Source: Paenibacillus sanguinis 2301083 = DSM 16941
GTDB taxonomy: Bacteria; Bacillota; Bacilli; Paenibacillales; Paenibacillaceae
Assembly: GCF_000374825.1 (NCBI RefSeq)
Contig: NZ_KB895377.1
Coordinates: forward strand, 475,390-539,389
Reading direction: 5' to 3'
DNA: 64,000 nt
Part shown: piece by piece, positions 6,842 through 16,592 of the stretch
Position numbering within the stretch: position 1 is the first letter of the stretch
How the letters are laid out: every line of letters begins with the position of its first letter
The notes under the pieces: generated by a model
What the model was told of the DNA's origin: nothing
Seen by the model: only the letters and a program-made list of their open reading frames with translations
The model's database searches: none
Program-made: the position numbers and the translations under genes

Positions 6842-8432
6842 GCCGGTCGAACTGACGATATTGAATCGCCTCTGCGATATGCTCAGCCCGGATCTGTTCT
6901 TGTCCGTCCAGATCGGTGATGGTCCGGGCCAGCTTAATGATGCGGTCGCAGGCCCGCAGACTAAGCCCCAAAGACTCGAAACCCGCTTGCAGCAGCTTGG
7001 CGGCATCCTGCTCCAGTGGGGCAAACCTCTTGAGCAGGCTCCCTGAAAGCTCGCTATTTCGGGAAATTGAAGTGCCTTTGTATCGCTGGCGCTGAATTTG
7101 TTCTGCGCTCAGCACCTGCTTTTGCATATCAGCCGAACTCAGGGGCTGGGTATCCTCCTGCCATTGCTGTGGTCTTGGCACTTCCACCTGCATATCGATA
7201 CGGTCCAGAAGTGGGCCTGAGAGCTTCTCCCGGTACTGAGCGATACGCCAAGGTGTGCAACTGCAAGCTGGCAGGGGCGGCTCGGAGCCAAAAAATCCGC
7301 ACGGGCAAGGATTTAAGGAACCCGCAAGTAAAAAATGGGCGGGGAAGGTAAAGGCGGCACGCGAGCGGCTAATCGTAACCTTGCGTTCCTCCAGCGGTTG
7401 ACGCAGCACTTCCAGCACTTGCCTGGAGAATTCGGGCAGCTCGTCGAGGAAGAGGATGCCGTGATGAGCCAGGCTTACCTCGCCAGGCTTGGGAATGCTC
7501 CCGCCTCCAATCAGGCCACCTGATGAAATCGTGTGATGTGGTGAGCGAAAAGGCCGGACGGAGATCAAGCCTTGCCCATGAGGGTTCAGCTTGCCCGCTG
7601 AACTGTATATTCTGGTGACCTCCAGCGATTCCGCCGGGCTCAGAGGTGGAAGGATGGAGGGAAGCCGCTGAATAAGCATCGTCTTGCCCGTCCCCGGTGG
7701 GCCAATCAGCACAATATTGTGAAAGCCTGCGGCGGCAATGGTTAACGCACGTTTGATATGGCGCTGGCCTACGACATCGCTATAATCCAGCGGTGGCGGC
7801 AAAGAAATAGAGGGGCTGGAGCTTACCTTGGATTCAATCTCAAGGTGCTTTAGCGTTTCCAGGACTAGGGGCTGCCTCTCTCCTTGCCGGGGAGGACGGC
7901 CTCTAGTTATTTTTTTCCCGCTGCAACAATCAGTCTCAGGGTCCAATTCATTTAAATGCGAGATGGCATACACTCGAATTCCTTCCAGTAACAGGGCCTC
8001 CTCGGCATTGGCGCGTGGAAGCAGAACGGAGTGGAAGCCCTCCCTCCGTGCCCGGTCTACCATCGATAAGACGCCTGGCACCGGACGAAGCTTGCCATCG
8101 AGCGACAGCTCGCCAATAATCAAGATACGATCCTCTGCGGGCAGTCTTACTTGATCGCTTGCCGTAAGCAGGGCGAGGGCAATGGCTAGGTCAAAGGCTG
8201 CCCCTTCCTTTCTTAAATCCGCAGGAGCCAGGTTAATAGTTACTCGTTGGAGAGGAAAACGGTATCCGCAGTTCTTAATTGCTGCCCGGACCCGATCCAC
8301 TGCCTCGCGAACAGCAGAGTCAGGCAATCCTACGATTTGCGTTTGAGGGATGCCACTGGACAAATCCACTTCAACCTCAATCACAACTCCATCAATTCCG
8401 TAAAGGCATGCACTATGCAATTTCCCATACAT
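6828..8432 (-). CDS. comM: ComM/YifB-family magnesium-chelatase-like AAA+ protein
   Basis: The 534-residue protein has the YifB/ComM layout. An N-terminal Lon-S5-like fold (YGIDG...VEVDLSSGIPQTQIVGLPD, about 10-165) precedes an Mg-chelatase-type AAA+ module with Walker A GPPGTGKT (244-251) and Walker B ILFLDE (326-331). A cysteine cluster CPCGFFG...CSC and a C-terminal lid domain follow. ComM of Gram-negatives is a branch-migration helicase in natural transformation; the Bacillales role is unproven. I chose ATG 8432 because MYGKLHSACLYG matches the family N-terminus and GAAAGAGGTG precedes it. A start at 8495 with a strong AAGGAGG would add 21 residues. It is the only minus-strand gene here and converges with, and overlaps, the 6089 gene. 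Confidence 0.92.
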   Translation of the reverse strand: MYGKLHSACLYGIDGVVIEVEVDLSSGIPQTQIVGLPDSAVREAVDRVRAAIKNCGYRFPLQRVTINLAPADLRKEGAAFDLAIALALLTASDQVRLPAEDRILIIGELSLDGKLRPVPGVLSMVDRARREGFHSVLLPRANAEEALLLEGIRVYAISHLNELDPETDCCSGKKITRGRPPRQGERQPLVLETLKHLEIESKVSSSPSISLPPPLDYSDVVGQRHIKRALTIAAAGFHNIVLIGPPGTGKTMLIQRLPSILPPLSPAESLEVTRIYSSAGKLNPHGQGLISVRPFRSPHHTISSGGLIGGGSIPKPGEVSLAHHGILFLDELPEFSRQVLEVLRQPLEERKVTISRSRAAFTFPAHFLLAGSLNPCPCGFFGSEPPLPACSCTPWRIAQYREKLSGPLLDRIDMQVEVPRPQQWQEDTQPLSSADMQKQVLSAEQIQRQRYKGTSISRNSELSGSLLKRFAPLEQDAAKLLQAGFESLGLSLRACDRIIKLARTITDLDGQEQIRAEHIAEAIQYRQFDRLTTH

Positions 8433-8536
8433 CGCAAAAAGCACCTCTTTCCACAAATTACAGCACAAGTACACCGCAAATACTTGGGCTGACATGGAAT
8501 AAGGTGCCTCCTTAATTTCCTGTTCAATTAATTAGT

Positions 8537-8565
8537 ATTTTAGAGAGCTATGGAAACAATGTCAA
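8537..8565 (-). promoter_or_regulatory. SigA-type promoter for the comM-like gene
   Basis: On the minus strand a perfect -35 TTGACA (8565-8560) and a -10 TAAAAT (8542-8537) are separated by exactly 17 bp. Transcription would start near 8530, about 100 bases before the chosen start codon and 35 before the alternative upstream one. Confidence 0.75.
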
Positions 8566-8893
8566 GTTATCACAATAACTTGCATAGACTATTCAGCTAC
8601 GCAGTGATTCCGATCAAAACAACGTAGTATATCACATAAATAGCAGATTCAATACGAAAAAGGAGCATTTTATTATTCATCTCGCATCGAGATATTTTGT
8701 CATTTTTTGTATGAATGGGTGTGGAACTCGTATCGGTCATCCATGCTCTATATTATAGGTTATACCAAGACTTAAAAGCGCTTGCATGAAATAAAAAAGG
8801 AGAGAGTAACTCCTGTTTATTCATGGATTAATTCATCTCAATATGAGATGAAAACCATATAAAAAAGTTGTGTATAAATAGTGAACTTTTTAA
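8566..8893. other. AT-rich intergenic region with hairpins between comM and sucC
   Basis: I see no gene in this stretch between the divergent comM-like and sucC genes. It holds three perfect palindromic hairpins: ATCTCG-CAT-CGAGAT (8679-8693), AGGAG/CTCCT (8798-8814, flanked by A-rich and T-rich arms) and CATCTCA-ATA-TGAGATG (8834-8850). It also holds a candidate CcpA site at 8773-8786. The first hairpin is followed by ATTTTGTCATTTTTT and could act as a terminator on the plus strand. Confidence 0.5.
8773..8786 (+). promoter_or_regulatory. Candidate cre (CcpA) site 1 upstream of sucC
   Basis: TAAAAGCGCTTGCA matches the catabolite-responsive-element consensus TGWAARCGYTWNCW at 13 of 14 positions (the second base differs). 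It lies 201 bp before the sucC start. Binding is inferred. Confidence 0.5.
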
Positions 8894-8921
8894 GGTAAGC
8901 GTTTTAAATAAATGGTACAAT
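8894..8921 (+). promoter_or_regulatory. Candidate sucC promoter overlapped by cre site 2
   Basis: An extended -10, TG-G-TACAAT (8913-8921), has no good -35 box. Where the -35 would lie, GGTAAGCGTTTTAA (8894-8907) matches the CcpA cre consensus at 12 of 14 positions. A repressor bound here would block RNA polymerase, which fits carbon-catabolite repression of TCA-cycle genes. The promoter call is tentative. Confidence 0.45.
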
Positions 8922-8973
8922 GATCTCGATTTGAACTCTCTAATACCGCCTGTTGATAGGAGGATTTTTACCC

Positions 8974-10134
8974 ATGAATATCCATGAATATCAAGGAAAA
9001 GAAGTCCTGAAGCAATACGGCGTGGCCGTTCCTGAGGGAAGAGTGGCCTTTACGGTGGATGAAGCCGTGGAGGCGGCGGTAGCGCTAGGGACTCCGGTTG
9101 TGGTCGTCAAGGCCCAGATTCATGCTGGAGGACGAGGCAAGGCTGGAGGAGTGAAGGTGGCCAAGGGCCTGGAGGAAGTTCGAGCGTATGCCAGTGAACT
9201 GCTTGGAAAGGTATTGGTTACGCATCAGACGGGTCCAGAGGGCAAAGAAATCAAGCGTCTGCTCATCGAGCAAGGATGTGATATTAAAAAGGAGTATTAC
9301 GTGGGGGCAGTCGCCGATCGGGGAACCGGCCGGGTAACGATGATGGCGTCAGAAGAAGGCGGTACGGAGATTGAAGAGGTGGCCGCGTCCTCGCCGGAAA
9401 AAATCTTCAAGGAAGTCATTGACCCGGCCATTGGCTTACAACCTTATCAGGCTCGGCGCCTGGCTTACAACATTCGTATTCCGTCCGAACTGGTTGGCAA
9501 AACAGTACAATTTATGCTTGCTCTCTATGAGGCTTTTGTCGATAAGGATTGCTCTATTGCGGAGATTAATCCGCTCGTCGTAACAGGCGATGGAAATGTG
9601 CTGGCGCTGGATGCGAAGCTGAACTTTGATTCCAATGCGTTGTTCCGTCAGAAGGACATCTTGTCCCTGCGGGATTTGACCGAAGAGGATGAGAAGGAGA
9701 TTGAGGCCTCCAAATTTGATTTAAGCTATATCTCGCTGGATGGCAATATCGGCTGTATGGTGAATGGAGCTGGCCTGGCTATGGCGACGATGGATATCAT
9801 TAAATACTATGGCGGGGATCCCGCCAACTTCCTGGATGTAGGGGGCGGAGCCACGGCGGAGAAGGTAACCGAGGCCTTCAAGATCATTTTGTCCGATGCC
9901 CAGGTGAAGGGGATTTTCGTGAACATATTTGGCGGCATCATGAGATGTGATGTTATTGCTTCGGGGATCGTGGAAGCCGCGCGCCAAGTCGAATTGAACC
10001 GTCCGCTGGTTGTGCGTCTGGAAGGGACGAATGTGGAACTCGGCAAGCAGATTTTAGCCGACTCCGGCCTGCCTATTGTGGCTGCCGGCTCGATGGCGGA
10101 TGGTGCCCAGAAAATAGTTGCGCTTGTATCCTAA
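8974..10134 (+). CDS. sucC: Succinyl-CoA synthetase (ADP-forming) beta subunit
   Basis: SucC forms, with SucD, the TCA-cycle enzyme that converts succinyl-CoA plus nucleoside diphosphate to succinate plus NTP. The 386-residue protein has an ATP-grasp N-terminus ([36 protein letters not shown]), the AEINPLVV metal-site segment and the C-terminal CoA-ligase domain with [15 protein letters not shown] 8974 is preferred over TTG 8953 because AGGAGG lies just upstream and the family begins MNIHEYQ. sucD follows after 36 bp with its own Shine-Dalgarno site, so the two are an operon. Confidence 0.98.
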   Translation: MNIHEYQGKEVLKQYGVAVPEGRVAFTVDEAVEAAVALGTPVVVVKAQIHAGGRGKAGGVKVAKGLEEVRAYASELLGKVLVTHQTGPEGKEIKRLLIEQGCDIKKEYYVGAVADRGTGRVTMMASEEGGTEIEEVAASSPEKIFKEVIDPAIGLQPYQARRLAYNIRIPSELVGKTVQFMLALYEAFVDKDCSIAEINPLVVTGDGNVLALDAKLNFDSNALFRQKDILSLRDLTEEDEKEIEASKFDLSYISLDGNIGCMVNGAGLAMATMDIIKYYGGDPANFLDVGGGATAEKVTEAFKIILSDAQVKGIFVNIFGGIMRCDVIASGIVEAARQVELNRPLVVRLEGTNVELGKQILADSGLPIVAAGSMADGAQKIVALVS

Positions 10135-10170
10135 AGTCATTCACCTATCCATGAAGGGGAGGCTCGAAAT

Positions 10171-11100
10171 ATGAGTATTTTGGTCGATAAACATACGAAG
10201 GTCATTACCCAAGGAATTACGGGCAAAACGGCATTGTTTCATGCCAAAGGAGCCTTGGATTACGGCACACAGATGGTTGGCGGAACCTCGCCAGGCAAAG
10301 GTGGCACCCGGGTTGATATTACACTGGAGACGGGCAGGGTGGTTAGCCTGCCGGTGTTCAATACGGTACTGGAAGCCAAGGAAGCTACGGGTGCGACGGC
10401 GAGTGTGATATATGTACCTCCTGCTTTTGCCGCGGACTCCATCCTGGAGGCGATAGAAGCGGAAATGGATCTTGTCATTTGTATCACGGAAGGTATTCCG
10501 GTGCTCGATATGGTCAAGGTCAAGCGTTATATGGAAGGAAAAAATACAGTCCTGATCGGCCCCAATTGTCCAGGCATCATCACTCCCGGAGAATGCAAGA
10601 TTGGCATCATGCCAGGTTACATTCATCTTCCGGGCCATATTGGTGTCGTATCGCGCAGCGGTACGCTAACCTATGAAGCGGTTCATCAATTGACCACTCG
10701 CGGCATTGGGCAATCCTCAGCCGTTGGTATTGGCGGGGACCCGGTCAAAGGCTCTGAATTCATTGATATTTTGCGTCGCTTCAATGAGGATGAGGATACT
10801 CATGCGGTCATTATGATTGGCGAAATTGGCGGCACGGCAGAGGAAGAGGCTGCCGAATGGATCGAGCAGAACATGACGAAGCCGGTTGTGGGCTTTATTG
10901 GCGGCGTAACAGCGCCACCCGGGAAGCGGATGGGTCATGCCGGCGCCATTATATCCGGAGGCAAGGGGACGGCCAAGGAGAAAATCGCCAAGCTTACGGC
11001 TTGCGGGATTAAGGTGGCCCCTACTCCTTCAGAAATGGGAGCAACCCTGGTTAGCGTTTTAGAGGAACGGGGTCTCCTAAATCTTTGCACAACACACTAA
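10171..11100 (+). CDS. sucD: Succinyl-CoA synthetase (ADP-forming) alpha subunit
   Basis: This is the alpha subunit, which binds CoA and carries the phosphohistidine intermediate. The 309-residue sequence has the N-terminal CoA-binding Rossmann fold ([20 protein letters not shown]), the [18 protein letters not shown] loop and the active-site histidine His256 in [15 protein letters not shown]. It is preceded by GAAGGGGAGG. The promoter -35 box for the next transcript lies inside its last codons. Confidence 0.98.
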   Translation: MSILVDKHTKVITQGITGKTALFHAKGALDYGTQMVGGTSPGKGGTRVDITLETGRVVSLPVFNTVLEAKEATGATASVIYVPPAFAADSILEAIEAEMDLVICITEGIPVLDMVKVKRYMEGKNTVLIGPNCPGIITPGECKIGIMPGYIHLPGHIGVVSRSGTLTYEAVHQLTTRGIGQSSAVGIGGDPVKGSEFIDILRRFNEDEDTHAVIMIGEIGGTAEEEAAEWIEQNMTKPVVGFIGGVTAPPGKRMGHAGAIISGGKGTAKEKIAKLTACGIKVAPTPSEMGATLVSVLEERGLLNLCTTH

Positions 11101-11113
11101 GCTTTGCTATAAT
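11085..11113 (+). promoter_or_regulatory. Strong SigA promoter at the sucD-dprA junction
   Basis: TTGCAC (11085-11090), a 17-bp spacer and a perfect TATAAT (11108-11113), also with an upstream TG (extended -10). The -35 overlaps the 3' end of sucD. The start would be near 11120, upstream of a terminator hairpin and of dprA. Confidence 0.75.
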
Positions 11114-11119
11114 GCAAGA

Positions 11120-11172
11120 AAAATGTCTCTTAGAGGGGTAGTTCGAGAATTTAATACCTCTTCATGCAAGGT
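11120..11172 (+). ncRNA. Short leader or small RNA upstream of dprA
   Basis: The region between the strong promoter (start near 11120) and the terminator at 11173-11220 would yield an RNA of about 100 nt that ends before dprA. No convincing open frame lies in it. Complementarity between GAGGGGTA (11132-11139) and TACCTCTTC (11155-11163) suggests a hairpin. It may be a small RNA, or an attenuator leader controlling read-through into dprA. It does not match a riboswitch class I can recognise. Confidence 0.35.
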
Positions 11173-11220
11173 AAGCAACCTTCTACGCCTACGGGCAGAG
11201 GGTTGCTTTTTGTTGTTTTA
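11173..11220 (+). terminator. Strong intrinsic terminator or attenuator before dprA
   Basis: A 12-bp stem, AAGCAACCTTCT (11173-11184) with AGAGGGTTGCTT (11197-11208), encloses a 12-base loop and is followed by TTTTTGTTGTTTT. It terminates sucCD. Because a promoter lies between it and sucD, it may also attenuate dprA transcription. Confidence 0.85.
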
Positions 11221-11243
11221 AGAGACGAAGACGGGGGAAGTAT

Positions 11244-12335
11244 ATGGAGAAAAAATGGATTCTGGCAGGGCTGCACGCCTTTCCTGGTATTGGTTTTGCT
11301 ACCTTGCAGCGCATCATCCATCATCCCTCCGGGGAATGGGAGCATGCCTTGCATTTTAGCTCTTCCGACTGGCTGGAGCGTGGACTGGATTTGGAGCTGG
11401 CTTTGAAGTTGTCCAGCGAGTGGTCAGAGGGCTGGATTGAAGCATGGAGGGAGCGGCTTGAACATAAGGATATTGAAGTCGTCACGGGGCTTGATCCGGA
11501 ATACCCCTTACTAATGAAGGAAACGATACGCCCTCCGTGGGTACTCTATGCCAGAGGAGAGTCGAAGCTGCTAAACAGTCTGTCCATAGCCCTGGTGGGT
11601 ACGCGTGTGCCAACCGCTTATGGAAGGAAGGTTGCGTCCATGCTCACGGAGGAACTGGCATCACGGGGAATTACCATTGTCAGCGGGTTGGCCCGGGGAA
11701 TCGACGGCATCTGCCATGAAGCGGCTTTACTGGCCGCTGGTCCAACCATCGCTGTGCTGGGCACGGCCATTGATGTACCTTACCCTTCGGAGCACACGTC
11801 ATTGTATCGGAGAATTGTAGAACAGGGTCTGGTGGTCTCCGAATATCCTCCTGGAACGCCAGGACACCCGGGAATGTTCCCGCAGCGCAACCGAATTATC
11901 GCCGGAATCTCGCGGGGAACGGTGGTGGTCGAAGCAGATGCGCGAAGTGGATCACTGATTACGGCCGATATAGCCTTGGAGGCTAATCGCGATGTATTTG
12001 CTGTACCGGGTCCAATTACTTCACCCAAAAGTCGAGGGACATTGGCATTGCTTAAACAAGGAGCCAAAATAGTGACGGATGCCGGTGACATTTTGGAGGA
12101 TTACGAATCGTATTTGCCGTCTTTGGAAGAGTCTGTAAGGGAAGCGGTAACAGAAAACGAGTTGACAGATGAGGAGCGCCGCATATACCATATGTTGGAG
12201 CAGGGAACGCTGGGTTTTGATGAATTGCTCATGCGGACCGGGTGGGATTTTGGACTTTTGCATTCAGTTCTGTTATCTTTAATCATGAAAAAAACGGTGG
12301 TACAGTTACCCGGTGCCGTTTATCAGCTAATATAG
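11244..12335 (+). CDS. dprA: DNA-processing protein DprA (Smf)
   Basis: DprA binds incoming single-stranded DNA during natural transformation and loads RecA on it. The 363-residue protein has an N-terminal SAM/HhH-like domain, then the extended Rossmann fold. Visible motifs are ALVGTRVPTAYGRKVA, TIVSGLARGIDGICHEAAL, FPQRNRIIAGISRGTVVVEA and SGSLITADIALEANRDVFAVPG. A C-terminal winged-helix-like domain follows (from about 300). The ATG at 11244 has GGGGGAAG upstream. The position between sucD and topA is conserved in Bacillales. Regulation may run through the promoter-leader-terminator unit at 11085-11220. Confidence 0.95.
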   Translation: MEKKWILAGLHAFPGIGFATLQRIIHHPSGEWEHALHFSSSDWLERGLDLELALKLSSEWSEGWIEAWRERLEHKDIEVVTGLDPEYPLLMKETIRPPWVLYARGESKLLNSLSIALVGTRVPTAYGRKVASMLTEELASRGITIVSGLARGIDGICHEAALLAAGPTIAVLGTAIDVPYPSEHTSLYRRIVEQGLVVSEYPPGTPGHPGMFPQRNRIIAGISRGTVVVEADARSGSLITADIALEANRDVFAVPGPITSPKSRGTLALLKQGAKIVTDAGDILEDYESYLPSLEESVREAVTENELTDEERRIYHMLEQGTLGFDELLMRTGWDFGLLHSVLLSLIMKKTVVQLPGAVYQLI

Positions 12336-12424
12336 TCCATTCCTATCTGAGAGTGGCCACATATATGACTATATGCGTATCATCTAATTAGAAGCTTTGC
12401 ATTGTTTGAGAGGAGGACGAACCT

Positions 12425-14527
12425 GTGGCGGATTCACTCGTCATCGTGGAGTCGCCTGCAAAGGCGAAAACGATTGGCAAATACCTAGGCAGCAAATTCA
12501 TCGTGAAGGCCTCAATGGGGCATGTTCGCGATTTGCCCAAAAGCCAGATTGGCGTTGAAGTAGAAAACAACTTCAGTCCGAAGTATATTACGATCCGTGG
12601 GAAGGGTTCCGTATTAAAGGAATTAAAAGATGCCAGCAAAAAAGTGAAGAAAATCTATCTGGCGGCTGACCCCGATCGTGAAGGGGAAGCTATAGCCTGG
12701 CATCTGGCCCATGCCCTGGACATGGATAAAACGGAAACATGCCGTGTTGTATTTAATGAAATTACCAAGCAAGCTGTTAAGGATGCCTTCAAAACACCAC
12801 GCAAGATCAACATGGACCTGGTCAACGCCCAGCAGGCGAGACGCATTCTAGACCGTCTTGTGGGTTATAAAATCAGCCCGCTGTTATGGAAAAAGGTTAA
12901 GAAGGGCTTGTCCGCCGGACGGGTACAGTCCGTAGCGGTTAAAATTATTCTGGACCGTGAAAATGAGATATCCGCTTTTGTTCCGGAGGAATACTGGAGT
13001 ATTACGGCCAAGCTGAAGACGGGAGACACCTCCTTTGAAGCGAAGTTTCATCAGTTCCATGGTCAGAAGCTGGAACTGAAGAGTGAAGAGCAAGTCAAGG
13101 AGATTCTGAGCGCTATTGAGAAAGCCAAATTCAGCGTAGCTGATGTGAAGGAAAAAGAACGCCTTCGTCACCCGGCCGCTCCTTTTACCACGAGTTCTCT
13201 CCAACAGGAGGCTGCGCGTAAGCTCAATTTCCGTGCAGCCAAGACGATGTCCGTAGCTCAGCAACTGTATGAAGGGGTGGATCTCGGCAAAGAGGGCACC
13301 GTCGGTTTGATTACCTATATGCGTACTGACTCCACGCGAATCGCTGCGTCAGCCCAGGAAGAGGCGAAGGAATATATTCTCGGGAAATATGGAGAGGCCT
13401 ATGCACCTGAGACGCCACGTCAGTATATGAAGAAGGCTGCCGGGGCTCAGGATGCCCACGAAGCTATCCGTCCAACTTCGGCGTTACGTGATCCCGAATC
13501 CGTGAAGGAATTCACGACCCGCGATCAGTACCGCTTGTACAAGTTAGTGTGGGATCGCTTTATGGCTAGCCAAATGTCCTCCGCTGTGCTGGATACGATG
13601 TCTGTGGACATTGCCGCTGGCGAAGCTACATTTCGTGCAGTAGGCTCAAAGATTCGTTTCGCGGGCTTCATGAAGGTTTATGTAGAGGGCAATGATGATG
13701 GGAAAGCCAATGAAGACGATAAATTCCTGCCGCCGTTGAAAACGGGGGATAAGCTTAAGAAGGATGCTATCGAACCCAAGCAGCATTTCACGCAGCCTCC
13801 TCCGCGCTATACCGAGGCTCGTCTGGTTAAAACCCTGGAGGAGCTTGGTATCGGGCGTCCGAGTACTTACGCGCCAACACTGGAGACGATTCAGAAACGC
13901 GGCTACGTGGCCATTGAAGATAAAAAATTTATGCCTACCGAGCTAGGAGAACTGGTTATCGAGCAGATGGAGCAGTTTTTCCCTGAGATTCTGAATGTGG
14001 AATTTACGGCTCATATGGAGGAAGACCTTGACCATGTGGAAGAAGGGTCCGAGGATTGGGTCCGGGTGCTTGGGGAGTTCTATGAATCCTTCGAGAAGCG
14101 CCTTCAAGTGGCTGAGGAAGAGATGAAAGAAATCGAAATCGAGGATGAAGTATCCGACGAGATCTGCGAGAAGTGCGGCAAGCCCATGGTTTACAAGCTG
14201 GGGCGCTTTGGCAAGTTTCTGGCTTGTTCAGGGTTTCCGGATTGCCGGAATACCAAGCCTATAGTGAAGGATATCGGGGTACCTTGCCCGACTTGCAAAG
14301 AAGGACATGTGGTAGAACGTCGTAGCAAGAAGGGGAGGGTCTTCTATGGTTGCGACCGTTATCCGGAATGCGACTTCGTATCCTGGGATAGACCTTCACC
14401 GAAGCCATGCCCTAAATGCAGCTCCTTGATGATTGAGAAGCGTAACAAACAGGGAGTTAAACTGCGTTGTACGGCTTGCGATTATGTGGAAGAAGTCGAA
14501 GAGAATGATGATGGTGCAGATGAGTAA
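12425..14527 (+). CDS. topA: DNA topoisomerase I
   Basis: TopA is a type IA topoisomerase that relaxes negative supercoils. The 700-residue protein opens with the TOPRIM domain ([10 protein letters not shown]; acidic set ADPDREGE at about 81-88). The active-site tyrosine Tyr298 lies in [12 protein letters not shown]. It ends with three tetracysteine zinc ribbons, beginning [14 protein letters not shown] and CPKCSS, and an acidic tail. The start codon is GTG 12425 behind GAGGAGGACG. The length is close to that of B. subtilis TopA. No terminator is seen before trmFO, so co-transcription is likely. Confidence 0.98.
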   Translation: MADSLVIVESPAKAKTIGKYLGSKFIVKASMGHVRDLPKSQIGVEVENNFSPKYITIRGKGSVLKELKDASKKVKKIYLAADPDREGEAIAWHLAHALDMDKTETCRVVFNEITKQAVKDAFKTPRKINMDLVNAQQARRILDRLVGYKISPLLWKKVKKGLSAGRVQSVAVKIILDRENEISAFVPEEYWSITAKLKTGDTSFEAKFHQFHGQKLELKSEEQVKEILSAIEKAKFSVADVKEKERLRHPAAPFTTSSLQQEAARKLNFRAAKTMSVAQQLYEGVDLGKEGTVGLITYMRTDSTRIAASAQEEAKEYILGKYGEAYAPETPRQYMKKAAGAQDAHEAIRPTSALRDPESVKEFTTRDQYRLYKLVWDRFMASQMSSAVLDTMSVDIAAGEATFRAVGSKIRFAGFMKVYVEGNDDGKANEDDKFLPPLKTGDKLKKDAIEPKQHFTQPPPRYTEARLVKTLEELGIGRPSTYAPTLETIQKRGYVAIEDKKFMPTELGELVIEQMEQFFPEILNVEFTAHMEEDLDHVEEGSEDWVRVLGEFYESFEKRLQVAEEEMKEIEIEDEVSDEICEKCGKPMVYKLGRFGKFLACSGFPDCRNTKPIVKDIGVPCPTCKEGHVVERRSKKGRVFYGCDRYPECDFVSWDRPSPKPCPKCSSLMIEKRNKQGVKLRCTACDYVEEVEENDDGADE

Positions 14528-14594
14528 ATCCCGGAGAGCGCAGATGCGCTTGGGCAGCTTAGAGCTACATCATGGGTAGTAGGGAGGATTAAAG

Positions 14595-15917
14595 TTGACA
14601 ACTCAAGATAAGGTAACCGTGATCGGGGCGGGTTTGGCCGGTAGTGAGGCGGCCTGGCAAATTGCCCGTCGCGGCATCCCTGTTGTGCTGTACGAGATGC
14701 GCCCCGTCGTCAAGACCCCGGCCCATCATACCGATCAGTTTGCTGAACTGGTATGCAGCAACTCGCTGCGAGCCAATGGGTTAACCAATGCGGTTGGTGT
14801 TCTGAAGGAAGAGATGCGGCGGCTTGATTCTCTGGTGCTGGGAGCGGCGGATCGTCATGCGGTCCCTGCTGGGGGAGCGCTTGCCGTTGACCGGGATGGG
14901 TTCTCGGGGGAGATAACCCGCACTTTGCGTGAGCATCCGCTGATTGAGGTGCGGAATGAAGAGATCACCGAAATTCCGCAGGAAGGCATTGTTGTGATTG
15001 CCACAGGTCCACTGACGTCTCCGGCTTTAGGAGAGCAAATTCGGAGGTTGACCGGTGAGGACTATTTTTATTTCTATGATGCGGCCGCTCCTATCGTGGA
15101 GAAGGAATCGATTGATATGACCAAGGTATATCTGGCATCGCGTTATGATAAGGGGGAAGCGGCTTATCTGAATTGTCCGATGACAGAGGAGGAATTTGAT
15201 GCCTTTTATGATGCTTTGATTACGGCAGAGGTCGCCGAATTGAAGGAGTTTGAGAAAGAGATCTATTTTGAAGGCTGCATGCCGATTGAGATTATGATGC
15301 GCCGCGGGAAGCAGACGGCGTTATTTGGTCCCATGAAGCCTGTCGGACTGATGAATCCTCATACAGGCAAGCTTCCTCATGCAGTAGTTCAACTGCGTCA
15401 GGACAATGCCGCGGGTACTCTATACAATCTGGTGGGCTTCCAGACTCATCTGAAATGGGGAGAGCAAAAGCGTGTCTTCTCCATGATTCCGGGACTGGAA
15501 AAAGCGGAATTTGTGCGTTATGGAGTTATGCATCGCAATACGTTTATCAATTCCCCCAAGCTCTTGTCGTCGACCTATCAGCTTAAAGCGCGTCCAACCT
15601 TGTTTTTTGCGGGCCAAATGACTGGCGTGGAGGGTTATGTGGAATCCGCGGCATCGGGCCTGATTGCGGGCATCAACGCAGCTAGAGCCGCCATCGGGAC
15701 AGAGGGCATCGTCTTCCCGGAAGATACAACGCTGGGGAGCATGGCTCGCTATATAACAACGGCTGATTTCGAACATTTTCAGCCGATGAATGCCAACTTT
15801 GGACTTTTTCCGCAGCTGGATACCCGTTACCGCAAAAAAGCAGAAAAAAACGAAGCACACGCCAAGCGTGCGCTGCAAAGCTTAACATCCTTTATCACAC
15901 AAGAACGGCTGGATTAA
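14595..15917 (+). CDS. trmFO: tRNA m5U54 methyltransferase, folate/FAD-dependent (TrmFO)
   Basis: TrmFO makes 5-methyluridine 54 in the tRNA T-loop using methylenetetrahydrofolate and FADH2. The 440-residue protein has the N-terminal dinucleotide fold [12 protein letters not shown] and the diagnostic segments [49 protein letters not shown] and [20 protein letters not shown] (each read by eye). The start is TTG 14595 with GGGAGG upstream. In B. subtilis xerC (codV) follows; here hslV comes next. Confidence 0.97.
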   Translation: MTTQDKVTVIGAGLAGSEAAWQIARRGIPVVLYEMRPVVKTPAHHTDQFAELVCSNSLRANGLTNAVGVLKEEMRRLDSLVLGAADRHAVPAGGALAVDRDGFSGEITRTLREHPLIEVRNEEITEIPQEGIVVIATGPLTSPALGEQIRRLTGEDYFYFYDAAAPIVEKESIDMTKVYLASRYDKGEAAYLNCPMTEEEFDAFYDALITAEVAELKEFEKEIYFEGCMPIEIMMRRGKQTALFGPMKPVGLMNPHTGKLPHAVVQLRQDNAAGTLYNLVGFQTHLKWGEQKRVFSMIPGLEKAEFVRYGVMHRNTFINSPKLLSSTYQLKARPTLFFAGQMTGVEGYVESAASGLIAGINAARAAIGTEGIVFPEDTTLGSMARYITTADFEHFQPMNANFGLFPQLDTRYRKKAEKNEAHAKRALQSLTSFITQERLD

Positions 15918-15933
15918 CAACCGTTCTTTTTTG
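15901..15933 (+). terminator. Intrinsic terminator overlapping the trmFO 3' end
   Basis: AAGAACGG (15901-15908, inside the last trmFO codons) pairs with CCGTTCTT (15921-15928), followed by TTTT. It separates topA-trmFO from hslVU. Confidence 0.8.
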
Positions 15934-16015
15934 CAATCTATAAGGCAAACAGGTTATGCTGACATTAAGGTATTTCATAACATAGAATGAGCAATGAGGA
16001 AAGGAAGGCATAGCC

Positions 16016-16558
16016 ATGGAGATGACTTTTCACGCCACAACGATTTGTGCTGTTCGTCATAACGGCCAGGGAGCGATAGCTGGAGACGGGCAGGTCACAT
16101 TTGGACAAAATGTAATTATGAAGCAGACGGCCAAGAAGGTGCGCCGCTTGTATCGGGGTCAGGTCATTGCCGGATTTGCCGGATCGGTTGCTGATGCCAT
16201 TACGTTGTTCGAGAAATTTGAAGGCAAGCTGGAAGAGCATCACGGTAATTTGCAAAGGGCTGCGGTGGAACTAGCCAAAGATTGGCGGCAAGACCGCGTA
16301 TTGCGCAAATTAGAGGCTCTTATGATTGTTATGGATAAGACCGGCATGTTATTGATTTCCGGCAACGGAGAGATTATTGAGCCGGACGATGAGATTCTTG
16401 CGATTGGCTCTGGCGGGAATTTTGCTCTCTCGGCCGCTCGCGCGCTGAAGCGCCATGCCGGAAGCATGAATGCAAAGGATATGGCGCGCGCCTCGCTGGA
16501 GGTAGCTTCGGAGATTTGCGTATACACCAACGGGAACATTATTGTCGAAGAATTATGA
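16016..16558 (+). CDS. hslV: ATP-dependent protease proteolytic subunit HslV (ClpQ/CodW)
   Basis: HslV forms the double-hexameric peptidase that works with the HslU ATPase. The 180-residue sequence has [26 protein letters not shown], the [10 protein letters not shown] loop, ELAKDWR and [10 protein letters not shown]. Like B. subtilis ClpQ it has a short extension before the TT that is the catalytic N-terminus of E. coli HslV. The start matters. ATG 16016 (best Shine-Dalgarno spacing) gives N-terminal MEMTF, in which the initiator Met would stay. ATG 16022 gives MTF, which would expose Thr. It is co-transcribed with hslU, 34 bp downstream. Confidence 0.95.
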   Translation: MEMTFHATTICAVRHNGQGAIAGDGQVTFGQNVIMKQTAKKVRRLYRGQVIAGFAGSVADAITLFEKFEGKLEEHHGNLQRAAVELAKDWRQDRVLRKLEALMIVMDKTGMLLISGNGEIIEPDDEILAIGSGGNFALSAARALKRHAGSMNAKDMARASLEVASEICVYTNGNIIVEEL

Positions 16559-16592
16559 TCTCAGGTATGAACATAGTTTGGAGGGACGTAAA

